Source of the DNA: an uncultured Muribaculaceae bacterium
GTDB lineage: Bacteria > Bacteroidota > Bacteroidia > Bacteroidales > Muribaculaceae
Length of the DNA stretch: 44,594 bases
Assembly: GCA_910579845.1 (NCBI GenBank)
Contig: CAJTWL010000016.1
Span: 1 to 44,594, forward strand
Reading direction: 5' to 3'
The position numbers were made by a program, and so were the translations under genes. How positions within the stretch are numbered: the stretch's first letter is position 1; each line of letters starts with the position of its first letter. Under the pieces are notes generated by a model. The model searched no databases. It saw nothing but the letters and a program-made list of their open reading frames with translations, and was not told where the DNA came from. Below are positions 17,875 to 26,585 of the stretch, piece by piece.

Positions 17875-18816
17875 CTATCTTTCGGCACGCATAGGATTGT
17901 TCAGGAAATCGTGATATGCGAGTGCTATGCCTTCTGAAAGTTCGGTGGAATAAGACCATCCGAGAGCTGTGGCTTTACTTACATCAAGAAGTTTTCTGGG
18001 AGTCCCGTTTGGCTTGGTGGTGTCCCATGTGATCTTTCCTTTATATCCCACAATTGCGGCTACCGTCTCTGACAGCTCTTTTATGGTTATTTCCTTTCCT
18101 GTGCCTGCATTTACGGTCTCGTTGCCCGAGTAATTGTTCATCAGCCATACACACAGGTTGGCAAGATCATCGACGTAAAGAAATTCACGCAACGGACTGC
18201 CATCGCCCCAGCATACCACCTCTTCGAGGTTTTGCTCTTTCGCTTCGTGAAAGCGGCGTATAAGAGCCGGAAGCACGTGACTGTGCTCGGGATGATAGTT
18301 GTCGTTCGGTCCGTACAGATTGGTAGGCATTACAGAAATGTAGTCCGTGCCGTATTGCCTGTTTAGAAACTCACAATATTTAAGTCCGGAAATTTTTGCA
18401 AGTGCGTAAGCCTCGTTCGTTTTCTCCAGTTCTGAAGTCAGAAGGCATGATTCAGGCATTGGCTGCGGAGCCATGCGGGGATAGATGCATGAGGAACCTA
18501 AAAATTCAAGTTTTTTGCAACCGTTTCTCCATGCCGCATTTATTACGTTCATCTCAAGCATCATGTTTTCGTACATAAAATCGGCGAGATGGTTGGCATT
18601 GGCGATTATACCGCCAACTTTGGCGGCGGCAAGGAACACATATTCCGGTTTTTCGGCGGCGAAGAAATCGTTGACCGCCTGTTGGTTTATAAGATCAAGT
18701 TCGGAGTGGCTCCTTGTTATTATATTTGTATAGCCCTGTTTCTGAAGTTCGCGCATTATAGCAGAACCTACCATACCCTTATGTCCGGCTACATATATCT
18801 TGGAATCTTTATTCAT
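17875..18816 (-). CDS. fcl: GDP-L-fucose synthase
   Basis: Short-chain dehydrogenase-type epimerase/reductase of 313 residues that turns GDP-4-keto-6-deoxy-mannose into GDP-L-fucose using NADPH. The Rossmann motif is GHKGMVGSAI (11-20). The catalytic set is Ser108 in FLGSSCIYP with Tyr137 and Lys141 in NEAYALAKISGLKYCEF. MPTNLYGPNDNYHPEHSHVLPALIRRFHEA and FLYVDDLA are hallmark stretches. The usual partner gmd (GDP-mannose dehydratase) is not adjacent. It is convergent with vsr and is the last core-like gene before the AT-rich block. Confidence 0.94.
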   Translation of the reverse strand: MNKDSKIYVAGHKGMVGSAIMRELQKQGYTNIITRSHSELDLINQQAVNDFFAAEKPEYVFLAAAKVGGIIANANHLADFMYENMMLEMNVINAAWRNGCKKLEFLGSSCIYPRMAPQPMPESCLLTSELEKTNEAYALAKISGLKYCEFLNRQYGTDYISVMPTNLYGPNDNYHPEHSHVLPALIRRFHEAKEQNLEEVVCWGDGSPLREFLYVDDLANLCVWLMNNYSGNETVNAGTGKEITIKELSETVAAIVGYKGKITWDTTKPNGTPRKLLDVSKATALGWSYSTELSEGIALAYHDFLNNPMRAER

Positions 18817-19194
18817 AATCCTGAAGTATTCAAATGTAACGTGAGTCCGATGAAAATTAATTAATTGAAGAATTGGTTGTTAACGATAAAATGCTAAATC
18901 TCAAACAAATACTCTTATTGCTATGCTCACCGGAGACAAAATTACTAAAAATCTCTGGAAAAGGCTAATAAGAAGGTGGAAAATATTCGTAACGCCTGTT
19001 AATAAGTCGTTTACGAGTTCGATGGTACAAAAGTGGATAGACGAAAAATGGGTTAATGCAAAGGAAAGCGGATTTATGAAGCCGTTAGGTTTGCAAATTA
19101 TTACCTAGAAAAATTAAAGTGGAAATTACAGATATTCTACCTTGATTTTAATAATTTTATAGCCGTAATTTATACAATCTAATAATTGAATAAT
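18817..19194. other. AT-rich intergenic region with a possible small fragment
   Basis: About 378 bases between the divergent starts of fcl and the DUF262 gene. The only noteworthy open frame is 18923-19108 (+), 61 residues, with a basic start and the plausible segment MVQKWIDEKWVNAKESGF. I do not recognise it, and it may be a gene remnant. The region should hold two promoters, but none matches the consensus clearly. Confidence 0.35.
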
Positions 19195-20874
19195 ATGGAT
19201 TCATTGACTAATATCAGCCGAATGTTATCGGGTAATAATATTTATGTGCCTAATTATCAACGTGCTTATTCATGGGATACAGAATTCGACCCAAATAATA
19301 CGGCACGGCAAGTAAATACATTCTTGATTGATTTACAGGATTATATTAAAAGTGAATCTTCATCTCGGTACTATTTCGGACATTTCCTATTTGAAGAAAA
19401 AAGTGAAACATGTTTTGGTATTATAGATGGTCAGCAGCGTTTAACAACAATAACCATATTTATTGCAGCTTTATTCAGAAGATTAAAAGAACTTAGAATT
19501 TTGACCGAAGAAGAAGATTTTGCTTACAAAAGCATGATAAAAGTCGGACAAGTTTATCACTTTTCAACAGTTGATTATGATAATCAATTATTTAAAGATT
19601 ACATCATCAATCAGATTAAAACAGACCATAATGGTTTGGATACTAAATCAAAGCAAAGAATTGTAGATGCCTATGACTTTTTTGTTAAGGAGTTCTCTCA
19701 AATGGAAGAACCACAAATAGTATCATTATTAAATGCTGTAATGAATGCTTCCTGTACTACACATATCGTTAAAAATGAGGCCGAAGCTATTCAAATGTTC
19801 ATCTTTCAAAATAATAGAGGGAAAAAGCCATCTAATCTTGAAATTATAAAAGCTCAATTTCTGTACAATGTACATTTATATGGTGGCGCAGAAGATGAAA
19901 AGACGGATTTGATTGGCGAGATTAAAAATCGATTTGAAGAGATATATAAATCAATTTCAAAGATTGAGCATAAAATAGATGAGGATAATGTATTGACTTA
20001 TACACTCCGCGTGTTTTTTAATTCTTTATGGGAAAGCAATGCTATACAACGAGTTAACACAGAATTGGGGAAAGATGCCCGTATTGTTTTCATTAGAGAT
20101 TTTACAAGAAAATTAGCTGCTTGTTTTGAACAAATTACGACATTTCTCCATTCTGAAAAAGAACATATAGCATACCATTCTTTGATTCTGTCAGGAAATT
20201 ATGGGTTATTGTTTCCTTTCGTCATAAAAGCCCTTTTACATGGAGTATCAGACAACGATATGCTACGACTTACATATTCTTTAGAGTCTATTTTTGTCAG
20301 ACATCGCGTAATAGGTACAAGAGCAGATTTAACATCCCGCTTAAATGATGTTTTTCAAGAATTCGATGGTAATATCGAACCAATCATTATCCGTATTGAT
20401 TGGATGAAAAAACAAGATGGCTGGTGGGGGTATTGGAATGATAACGAATTAGAACGTACATTGCAGGGGTGGATAAGACATGACGTTGCCAAAATATTAT
20501 TATGGAAGTATGAAAATTATCTAATTCAAGCTGAAGGCAAATTTGGCTATTCTCCAGTTAGATATGATGCAATTAAAAATCCTCATTTGGAACATATTGC
20601 ACCCCAAACGGAAAATCCTGAAAGTGGATATGGTGAGTATGATGACGAATTTAAAAATCAATATATTGATTGCTTGGGTAATTACCTTTTGTTATCTGCA
20701 CATCATAATACTTCTATCGGAAATATTCCTTTTGAGAAAAAAAGAGAAACTTATACCCAATTGCGCCAACAACAAGAGGTTAGAGATATGACCGAAACTG
20801 AACATTATTGGGATAAAAACAAAATAGCAACACGAAAAGAGAAAATCTTGAAATTTCTACTCGAAACACTTTAA
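19195..20874 (+). CDS. DUF262/DUF1524 protein, GmrSD-type restriction-like
   Basis: Protein of 559 residues from ATG 19195 (an in-frame TTG at 19186 is less likely). The N-terminal DUF262 part carries VPNYQRAYSW (18-27) and the ParB-like nucleotide-binding motif IIDGQQRLTT (76-85), the GmrS signature. The C-terminal DUF1524 part has PHLEHIAPQ (His464, His467) and LGNYLLLSAHHNTSIGNIPFEKK, the HNH-like nuclease pattern of GmrD. Known relatives (GmrSD, BrxU, SspE) are modification-dependent restriction enzymes or NTP-driven nickases against phage DNA. It stands alone near vsr and is AT-rich, which fits a mobile defence gene. The specificity is unknown. Confidence 0.85.
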   Translation: MDSLTNISRMLSGNNIYVPNYQRAYSWDTEFDPNNTARQVNTFLIDLQDYIKSESSSRYYFGHFLFEEKSETCFGIIDGQQRLTTITIFIAALFRRLKELRILTEEEDFAYKSMIKVGQVYHFSTVDYDNQLFKDYIINQIKTDHNGLDTKSKQRIVDAYDFFVKEFSQMEEPQIVSLLNAVMNASCTTHIVKNEAEAIQMFIFQNNRGKKPSNLEIIKAQFLYNVHLYGGAEDEKTDLIGEIKNRFEEIYKSISKIEHKIDEDNVLTYTLRVFFNSLWESNAIQRVNTELGKDARIVFIRDFTRKLAACFEQITTFLHSEKEHIAYHSLILSGNYGLLFPFVIKALLHGVSDNDMLRLTYSLESIFVRHRVIGTRADLTSRLNDVFQEFDGNIEPIIIRIDWMKKQDGWWGYWNDNELERTLQGWIRHDVAKILLWKYENYLIQAEGKFGYSPVRYDAIKNPHLEHIAPQTENPESGYGEYDDEFKNQYIDCLGNYLLLSAHHNTSIGNIPFEKKRETYTQLRQQQEVRDMTETEHYWDKNKIATRKEKILKFLLETL

Positions 20875-20964
20875 AATGTTTTCATACACCCACGCTTCCC
20901 GTAAGATCTTCGCACCCGGGGATGTCTTCGAGTTTTATATGGACTATATTAAACGCCCTTTTAT

Positions 20965-21162
20965 CTACTGAGCCTCACGGATTCCATCCAATCCGTAGAA
21001 CTGTGGATTGTAGGAATGTCCGATGCCTTTTAGCTGAGGGAAAATATACCACATCCAGTGAGAACGTTTAAGCCCTTCCTTTAACTCTTGAAGCGCAGTA
21101 GAGAATACGTTTTCCTGAGCCTGCAAGAATCGATCAAGATTGAAAATAGACTTATTCTTCAT
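20965..21162 (-). pseudogene. DUF1810 protein, C-terminally truncated
   Basis: The 65-residue frame contains the diagnostic DUF1810 N-terminal half: FNLDRFLQAQENVFSTALQE, KRSHWMWYIFPQL and GIGHSYNPQFYGLDGIREAQ. Family members are about 140 residues, so roughly half is missing and a stop codon follows REAQ directly. None of the three frames immediately downstream continues the family. The DNA just beyond reads on the + strand as a 31-residue frame (20876-20971) that I do not recognise, probably the junction of a deletion. DUF1810 has no firmly known function. Confidence 0.72.
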
Positions 21163-21187
21163 AACCCGTAATTTTTATGACTCCATA

Positions 21188-21508
21188 TTATCCATCCTGT
21201 TTTCCCCAAGGTCCTATCCCTAAGAATGTCCCATACTTAGGTGGAAAATCAATATAAATACCTTTTCTTAAACACTCTTGGTAATATTCATCAAACCTTT
21301 GTGAATCTCGTTTAAAGAAGTATGGTTGCCAAATAGTTACAACAGTTTTGATAATCACTATGAAAGGTGTCATCAATAAAACAAAAGGGAGCACTAATAT
21401 CATAGCCATTATAGTTCCTATATACCTAAAGATAATCATTATAATTGTAATGCTTACTATTATTATTTCGGTTAATATTCCATATTCTTTTAGATTTAAA
21501 AAGAGCAT
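21188..21508 (-). CDS. Small membrane protein, hypothetical
   Basis: Protein of 106 residues, unknown family. Hydrophobic residues 12-60 form two or three membrane segments (LTEIIIVSITIIMIIF, IGTIMAMILVLPFVLLMTPFI), followed by a polar C-terminal part with FKRDSQRFDEYYQECLRKG. It is co-directional with the small-protein cassette upstream and could be its last member, although about 100 bases separate them. No catalytic motif. Confidence 0.55.
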   Translation of the reverse strand: MLFLNLKEYGILTEIIIVSITIIMIIFRYIGTIMAMILVLPFVLLMTPFIVIIKTVVTIWQPYFFKRDSQRFDEYYQECLRKGIYIDFPPKYGTFLGIGPWGKQDG

Positions 21509-21612
21509 CCTTTAGAATGGGATATAGAATTTTAAATTCCTCAATTACGTTGTCTTCTAATTACAATAGTATTCTCCTGCAATGTTTAACGCACCAATTT
21601 AAATAAGAATGA

Positions 21613-22168
21613 TTAATATTCAAACCACCAAGTCATCATCAAACCACCATCTTCTGAATGAATAGGGCGGATTCGGATATATGGATTATTAGGGTTGTAG
21701 TCTGATAAACTCCAGAGATTCCAGTGGTAATAGCTATACTCATTCGGTTCGTCACATCCGAAGATGTCTATATCCGGTTCTCCATAGTATTTAGAGATTT
21801 CATTTACTAATGATTTTATAGCGTGTATGTTATGTTCGCTTGAGATGAAACAATAACCTGGATTTAATGCAAATTCTACACCGGCAAACTCAATAATAGT
21901 AAGCCACGTTCCTTCTGGACTAAAAAAAAACCGAATCTACCTTGATAATGTCATGTGCCGCTAAATCCCTGATCACAGATTGCCTATCCCTTGTTGTCTT
22001 GACACCGAAAAGAGTGATTGTATCATTCCTTAGGCTGTCGGTAACACTTTCTGTCAATGTGTCAGAATCCAAAACTTTAGTCTGAGATCTGTTCGTACAT
22101 GCAGCGGAGCAGATAATAAACAAGCTGGTTAGAACGAATGCCAAATGTTTTAATCGAATCATATTCAT
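21613..22168 (-). pseudogene. Lipoprotein gene interrupted at a T9 tract (phase-variable or frameshifted)
   Basis: The first frame (from ATG 22168 or 22162) encodes a lipoprotein signal MIRLKHLAFVLTSLFIICSA ending in an AAC lipobox-like site. It continues through RDRQSVIRDLAAHDIIKVDS and then stops in a run of nine T (minus strand; A9 at 21922-21930). With eight T the reading continues without a break as VFFSPEGTWLTIIEFAGVEF to a natural stop at 21613, adding about 100 residues (FALNPGYCFISSEHNIHA, then ISKYYGEPDIDIFGC and a C-terminal TWWFEY). The continuous frame is protein-like throughout, so this is one gene off by one base. Slippage, decay or an assembly indel are all possible. Function unknown. 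Confidence 0.75.
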
Positions 22169-22179
22169 ATTTAAGTGAG

Positions 22180-22497
22180 TTAGAACATACACAAATCTCC
22201 TTTTGTCACCTTCCCGTCGGTCGTTCTGATTCGATAAAAAGAAATCTCACCTTTTTGATTCAAACGCAACATCTTTCCACCTATCCAAGGATCATGAACA
22301 ATATCGACTTTTAAATTACTTTCGTTCCTTCTCATGGTTTCAAACTTGCCACGCAGATAGTCGACATATTCATCATGGTTCAATGAAGCGAATACCCATT
22401 GAGAATCATATTGAAATTCTGATGCCAAATGTTTTATAATAAGTTCGGCATTGAGTGTTTCAAAAGCCTTTGCGAAATCGGTTAAAATAGCATCCAT
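22180..22497 (-). CDS. Small NTF2-like-fold protein (tentative)
   Basis: Protein of 105 residues, no signal peptide. The opening helix DFAKAFETLNAELIIKHLAS, then EFQYDSQWVFASLNHDEYVDYLRGKFETMR, then beta strands and a short end GDLCMF, resembles SnoaL/NTF2-like small folds. Such folds serve as enzymes, binding modules or immunity proteins; nothing here decides. Its end overlaps the extreme 5' open frame of the interrupted lipoprotein gene downstream, so they are likely co-transcribed. Confidence 0.55.
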   Translation of the reverse strand: MDAILTDFAKAFETLNAELIIKHLASEFQYDSQWVFASLNHDEYVDYLRGKFETMRRNESNLKVDIVHDPWIGGKMLRLNQKGEISFYRIRTTDGKVTKGDLCMF

Positions 22498-22528
22498 AAT
22501 TAATATTGTTGATTATATATCAAAGCTT

Positions 22529-23041
22529 TTACTGTTCAAATTCTTTAAAGAACTCCTTGAAGCATTCTGGAATAATCATGAAAATTACATTAAATTCATC
22601 TGTGGTAGTCGACTTATTAGGCACGAACTCATATGAACATAATAAACTTTCGGAATCATCAAGGATTGAAAATTTGATAACAGAGAAGTGCTGATTCATG
22701 GAATTACACCTCTCGAGAAGTCGATTGCGAGGTATGTCTTCAACTCCGTATAAACAGTGAATAGACAAAACCGAAGAGTTCTTTTTAGGAGCAAAGAATT
22801 TGTGGCCGTCAATTTTGAATATGAATTCATCACCTTCATCACCTTCAGTGAATTCATATCCTTTAGTTCGAAGAAAATCCAAGAGATATTGGTATCCACT
22901 GATTTTATCATCCTTTTCCTTATCTTGAATTTGTTCAACCAATGCGTTTGAATCGGGCGTATTGGTCTTGGATTTATCGGTGCACCCTGTGGTGCAGAAG
23001 AGAATCAGACCGATAATGAAGAACTGTATATATCTAATCAT
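22529..23041 (-). CDS. YbjN-like lipoprotein (paralogue 1)
   Basis: Lipoprotein of 170 residues with lipobox CTTGC (Cys20) after a hydrophobic leader. A spacer is followed by a domain GYQYLLDFLRTKGYEFTEG, EFIFKIDGHKFFAPKKN, SIHCLYGVEDIPRNRLLERC, CNSMNQHFSVIKFSIL and CSYEFVPNKS. The strand/helix order resembles the YbjN/type III chaperone-like fold. It shares IPRN(R/Q)LLE(R/T)CNSMNQ with the next gene upstream, so the pair arose by duplication. It would be anchored to a membrane, whereas its paralogue has no lipobox. Function unknown. Confidence 0.65.
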   Translation of the reverse strand: MIRYIQFFIIGLILFCTTGCTDKSKTNTPDSNALVEQIQDKEKDDKISGYQYLLDFLRTKGYEFTEGDEGDEFIFKIDGHKFFAPKKNSSVLSIHCLYGVEDIPRNRLLERCNSMNQHFSVIKFSILDDSESLLCSYEFVPNKSTTTDEFNVIFMIIPECFKEFFKEFEQ

Positions 23042-23153
23042 ATGGTTAAATTATTTGAAATGTTAAATAAAATTCATCTTACTGTATTCTATCCTTTAAT
23101 CTTGTGATTTCAAGGCAGAATAAGGTTAGATGTGTTAATATGTTAGGTTTCTA

Positions 23154-23612
23154 TTACTGACCGATTTCCTCGAAGAACTCATGGGCATTTAGCCTAAGAA
23201 TAGATAAAATTTCAAGAAAATCTTTCGAATCTGTATTCTTATTAGGTTTGAATTCAAATGAACACCATACGACATCAGAATCCTCATCGATGGTAAATTT
23301 GGAAACGAAATGCTGTTGATTCATAGAGTTACAAGTTTCAAGGAGCTGATTACGTGGAATATTTTCGACTCCATAAATAAGAGTTATTTGTAGAAAAGGA
23401 TTGTTCTCATTCTTAAAAGCAATATAGTTCTTGCCTTCGAATTTAAATTTGATGACTTCGTTCTCTTCTTTGAATTGGAAACCTTCATTTTGAAGGAATT
23501 CTCTTAGATAGATATATCCACTCATAGTTTGATGTGATTTAGATGAATGTTCACTTGAAGACTCAATACCTCCATTACTGAACAGTCTTGTTAATAATGC
23601 CTTTGGATTCAT
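23154..23612 (-). CDS. YbjN-like protein (paralogue 2, no signal)
   Basis: Protein of 152 residues with the same domain as the neighbouring lipoprotein: GYIYLREFLQNEGFQFKEEN, IKFKFEGKNYIAFKNEN, LIYGVENIPRNQLLETCNSM and WCSFEFKPNKNTD. It lacks a signal peptide and has a short polar N-terminus instead, so one copy would act in the cytosol and one outside. It starts 2 bases after the stop of the TerB-like gene, indicating one transcript. No catalytic residues are evident. Confidence 0.65.
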   Translation of the reverse strand: MNPKALLTRLFSNGGIESSSEHSSKSHQTMSGYIYLREFLQNEGFQFKEENEVIKFKFEGKNYIAFKNENNPFLQITLIYGVENIPRNQLLETCNSMNQQHFVSKFTIDEDSDVVWCSFEFKPNKNTDSKDFLEILSILRLNAHEFFEEIGQ

Positions 23613-23614
23613 TT

Positions 23615-24263
23615 TTATTGGTATAGTTTTATTAATCTCTCGATTTTTACTCTATCGTATCCCATATCATTGGCGATATTTAAAAGTAGGTCATAAGCTT
23701 CTGAATTTTTAGCATTCTTGACAATGTCATAACACGTTAATATCAGAAACTCTTTTGCTTTGGTTGGTTTTATAGAGATAATGATGTCGATAAGGGAATC
23801 AGCATCAGTGTATTTTGCCATAATCTTAGCCAATTCTGAGGGAGAAATGGAAACACCAAAGAAATGTGCAGCTTGATTGAACAATATCATCGGAGTGTCG
23901 TCTGTCAGATCATTGGTATAACCACCGAAAAACGAAATCAAGCAAATGGCAGCCTCTCGTTGCTGAATGGTGAGCTGAGATTGAATATCCTCCACACTCT
24001 CCAATTGCTTTTTTTTGCTTAGTTGGCATGGTATGAATCTCTTGACGGATAGTGCTCTCAGTGGATTGTAATAGGACCTGTTCCCCGGGATTCTTGATTA
24101 CCATATCTTTTCTTCTTGCCTGTTCGCGTTCTTTGCCAAAATACAAGAATGCTGCACCTGTAGCAATCCAGAAACACGGACCAGAAACAGAATGTCCCTT
24201 AAAGGCTGCCCCTAAGAAACTTATTTCCCCGAATGCCAATAATATCCAACCTGCTTTTTTCAT
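23615..24263 (-). pseudogene. Membrane-anchored TerB-like protein interrupted at an A8 tract
   Basis: Two overlapping frames belong together. The first (from ATG 24263) has two hydrophobic segments (WILLAFGEISFLGAAFKG, GPCFWIATGAAFLYFG), a basic linker and then MPTKQK. The second (to 23615) carries a helical domain, SQLTIQQREAAICLISFFGG then TPMILFNQAAHFFGVS, DADSLIDIIISIKPTKAKEF and YDRVKIERLIKLYQ, which resembles TerB-like folds. They are out of frame by one base at a run of eight A (minus strand; T8 at about 24009-24016). With seven A the reading is continuous through PTKQKKQLESVEDIQ. Alone, the second frame could start at its own ATG 24004. Phase variation, decay or an assembly indel are all possible. 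Confidence 0.7.
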
Positions 24264-24457
24264 TGTTCAGATTTTAAAGGTGTGTTGGTATCACTTGTTT
24301 CCTTTTTCTTGGAACATGCTACAGCGATGATTCCAATGAAAAGATTGATGAACGCTAGACCAAATGCCCAGCCAAATCCGATTTTACGGGTGCATCCCCA
24401 TTTTCCTACCAAAAGAGCAAGGGAAATAGCGATAACGAAGAAAAATAATCGATCCAT
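24260..24457 (-). CDS. Small two-span membrane protein
   Basis: Protein of 65 residues with two hydrophobic segments (LFFFVIAISLALLVGKWG and FGWAFGLAFINLFIGIIAVA) and a charged tail KKKETSDTNTPLKSEQ. Its stop overlaps the ATG of the interrupted TerB-like gene by 4 bases (ATGA), a strong sign of coupling. It is the first gene of the minus-strand cassette running to about 21.6 kb, downstream of the helicase gene. Unknown family. Confidence 0.6.
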   Translation of the reverse strand: MDRLFFFVIAISLALLVGKWGCTRKIGFGWAFGLAFINLFIGIIAVACSKKKETSDTNTPLKSEQ

Positions 24458-24530
24458 ATTATTAGTTTTTTTATAGTTTGCTTTTTATGTCAATAGTTTT
24501 TGGAAAGTTAACAAGATTAGTAAAAATTTT

Positions 24531-26585
24531 TCATGCAATCTTTAATAAAGCACTTTTGAATTCTTTAAAATCTTCTGACTTCAAGTCGATTTCCATAAGA
24601 AATGAATTAAAATCAGCTTCGTCAAGATCAGTGTTGTCAAAGTGTTTGAATAAATCCGAATTCGGAATATCATCCTCTGATAAAGTAAGTCCCTTTTTTA
24701 TGATTTCAGCTCTCATAAATGAATAAGCTCTTATACAATTAGGACAAATCTTTAATAACTTTTTACATAATCCTATATTGGAGGTTCCGGTCTTACTATT
24801 GTTTTTTATTTCTAATAGATATAATTTCTTATCGATCGCTCTCTTCTCTTCTCCTTCGGTGGAAATTGTTATGATTTGAAAAAGAATATTTGAGGTTTCC
24901 TCCCAATTGCCTAATTCATAATTAGCTCGTGCCTTTACATACATAGCTTCTATACAATTTCTTCTGGCGAGTATAAGGTCGGCATAACCGATTGCTTCCT
25001 CATACTTGTTTCCATACAGACACAAAACACTATTGAGAAAATTACACGTTATATTACAATCCTTAATTAACGGTGTATTTGTAACCCTACCGATAAGATT
25101 ATCGTCATCAAGCATTACATCAAACATCTGTTTTGCCAGTAATGCGGCATTGCGGTAATCTTTATCCTGAACTTTAGATAATGTCATTTTTAATAATACA
25201 TCAGCAGCCTTATCATATTGCTTTTTAGCTAAATATTGATACATCTTTTCACCCGATTCCAGCTCATCTTTAATCATTTCTTCATCATTGAAAGAATTGG
25301 AAAAAGCTTTGATTTCAGGATTTGCGGTTATATGATGTGCCATTAATCTATTGCTTAATGTCAAACCGTCAAGAGATCGCATTCTGCTGATTGCTACATA
25401 AGCTTGTCCTGTGGCAAATGTTCCCCATGAAAGGTCAAAATGCATACGGTCAAATGTCATCCCTTGAGATCGATGGATTGTTATTGCCCACGCTAGTTTA
25501 AGAGGAAATTGGCTATATGAGCCTATAATTTGAGATTCTATTTTGCGAGTTGTCTTATTATAAATTCTTTCATAGCTTTCCCATGTAGTTCGAACCACTC
25601 TGACTTTATTACCATTTTCAAGTTGAACTTGTATTGCATCGTCTTCAAGCGCTATTACCTTTGCGACAGTCCCGTTGGCGCATTTAGCTGAATAATCATT
25701 TCTGCAAAAGATGACTTGGGCGCCAATTTTCAATCTCAAAAGTTCTGGAGCCGGACAATCTCCAGATTTGAAGACACCGCTTTTATTCCCTTGATACACT
25801 ATTTCATATCCATCTATAGCATTAAGTTTTACTTCGTTAATTTGTTCTGCCTTTTTATTGAATCCTGTAAGAATCACTGAATAATCATCCAAATTATCAT
25901 AGTAAGAAATATGTTCATTTAAGATATTCAATTCTTTTTCTCCAACTTCTCCAATTCGCATTTTATTCAGTACTTCAATAAATGTATAATCGGTCTGTCG
26001 ATATACCTTCCGGAACTCTATCTTGGGTAAATTCATTAGTCTTAATACGTTGGCCTTATAAAAGAATGGGATGCCTGATCCATATAGATCACAGAGCATT
26101 TCATCATCTGCAGAACCTCTTTTAACTACTGGTGGTAATTGAAACAAATCTCCTACAAAAACTATCTGCTTACCACCGAATGGCATATTATTGTGTAATA
26201 CTAAACGAAGGGATCGGTCCATTCCATCGACCATGTCGCTACGTAGCATTGATGCTTCGTCAATAATAATTGTATCAGCATGTCTAAGCAATTCCTCTTT
26301 GAGGAATGAGATCTGCAATTTGGTGTTAGGTCCAATTACCTCCATGGGGAATCCGAAAAATGAATGAATTGTTTGGCCACCAGCAGCTATGGCCGCAATA
26401 CCCGTTGGTGCTAATACTACAAAATTCTTTTGAATTTCCTTTTGAATACGTTGAATGAAAGTAGTCTTGCCTGTGCCTGCTTTACCTGTAATGAAAAGGC
26501 AACGATTGGTTTTGGAAATAAGGTTATAAGCCAATTGCTGCTCAGTATTGTAATCGTCAATTTGGTTTGAAGTCTTAGTGTCCAT
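24531..26585 (-). CDS. Pif1-like superfamily 1 helicase with C-terminal helical repeats
   Basis: Protein of 684 residues. Helicase motifs: TEQQLAYNLI (Q motif), Walker A GKAGTGKTT (34-42), LAPTGIAAIAAGGQTIHSFF (Ia), Walker B TIIIDEASMLRSD (105-117), VFVGDLFQLPPV (III), AWAITIHRSQGMTFD (V) and QAYVAISRMRSLDGL (VI). This set defines Pif1/RecD-like 5'-3' DNA helicases, which act on forked DNA, R-loops and quadruplexes. From about residue 470 the sequence becomes helical repeats of TPR type (KQYDKAADVLLKMTLSK, YEEAIGYADLILARRNCIEA), an accessory tail not part of the minimal helicase. It lies between the small-protein cassette and the caspase/CHAT operon on the same strand. A defence link is inferred from context only. 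Confidence 0.88.
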   Translation of the reverse strand: MDTKTSNQIDDYNTEQQLAYNLISKTNRCLFITGKAGTGKTTFIQRIQKEIQKNFVVLAPTGIAAIAAGGQTIHSFFGFPMEVIGPNTKLQISFLKEELLRHADTIIIDEASMLRSDMVDGMDRSLRLVLHNNMPFGGKQIVFVGDLFQLPPVVKRGSADDEMLCDLYGSGIPFFYKANVLRLMNLPKIEFRKVYRQTDYTFIEVLNKMRIGEVGEKELNILNEHISYYDNLDDYSVILTGFNKKAEQINEVKLNAIDGYEIVYQGNKSGVFKSGDCPAPELLRLKIGAQVIFCRNDYSAKCANGTVAKVIALEDDAIQVQLENGNKVRVVRTTWESYERIYNKTTRKIESQIIGSYSQFPLKLAWAITIHRSQGMTFDRMHFDLSWGTFATGQAYVAISRMRSLDGLTLSNRLMAHHITANPEIKAFSNSFNDEEMIKDELESGEKMYQYLAKKQYDKAADVLLKMTLSKVQDKDYRNAALLAKQMFDVMLDDDNLIGRVTNTPLIKDCNITCNFLNSVLCLYGNKYEEAIGYADLILARRNCIEAMYVKARANYELGNWEETSNILFQIITISTEGEEKRAIDKKLYLLEIKNNSKTGTSNIGLCKKLLKICPNCIRAYSFMRAEIIKKGLTLSEDDIPNSDLFKHFDNTDLDEADFNSFLMEIDLKSEDFKEFKSALLKIA

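Noticed and set aside
17700..17888. 62-residue minus-strand frame between vsr and fcl
   Set aside because: It overlaps the fcl end and the short hairpin and has no family resemblance.
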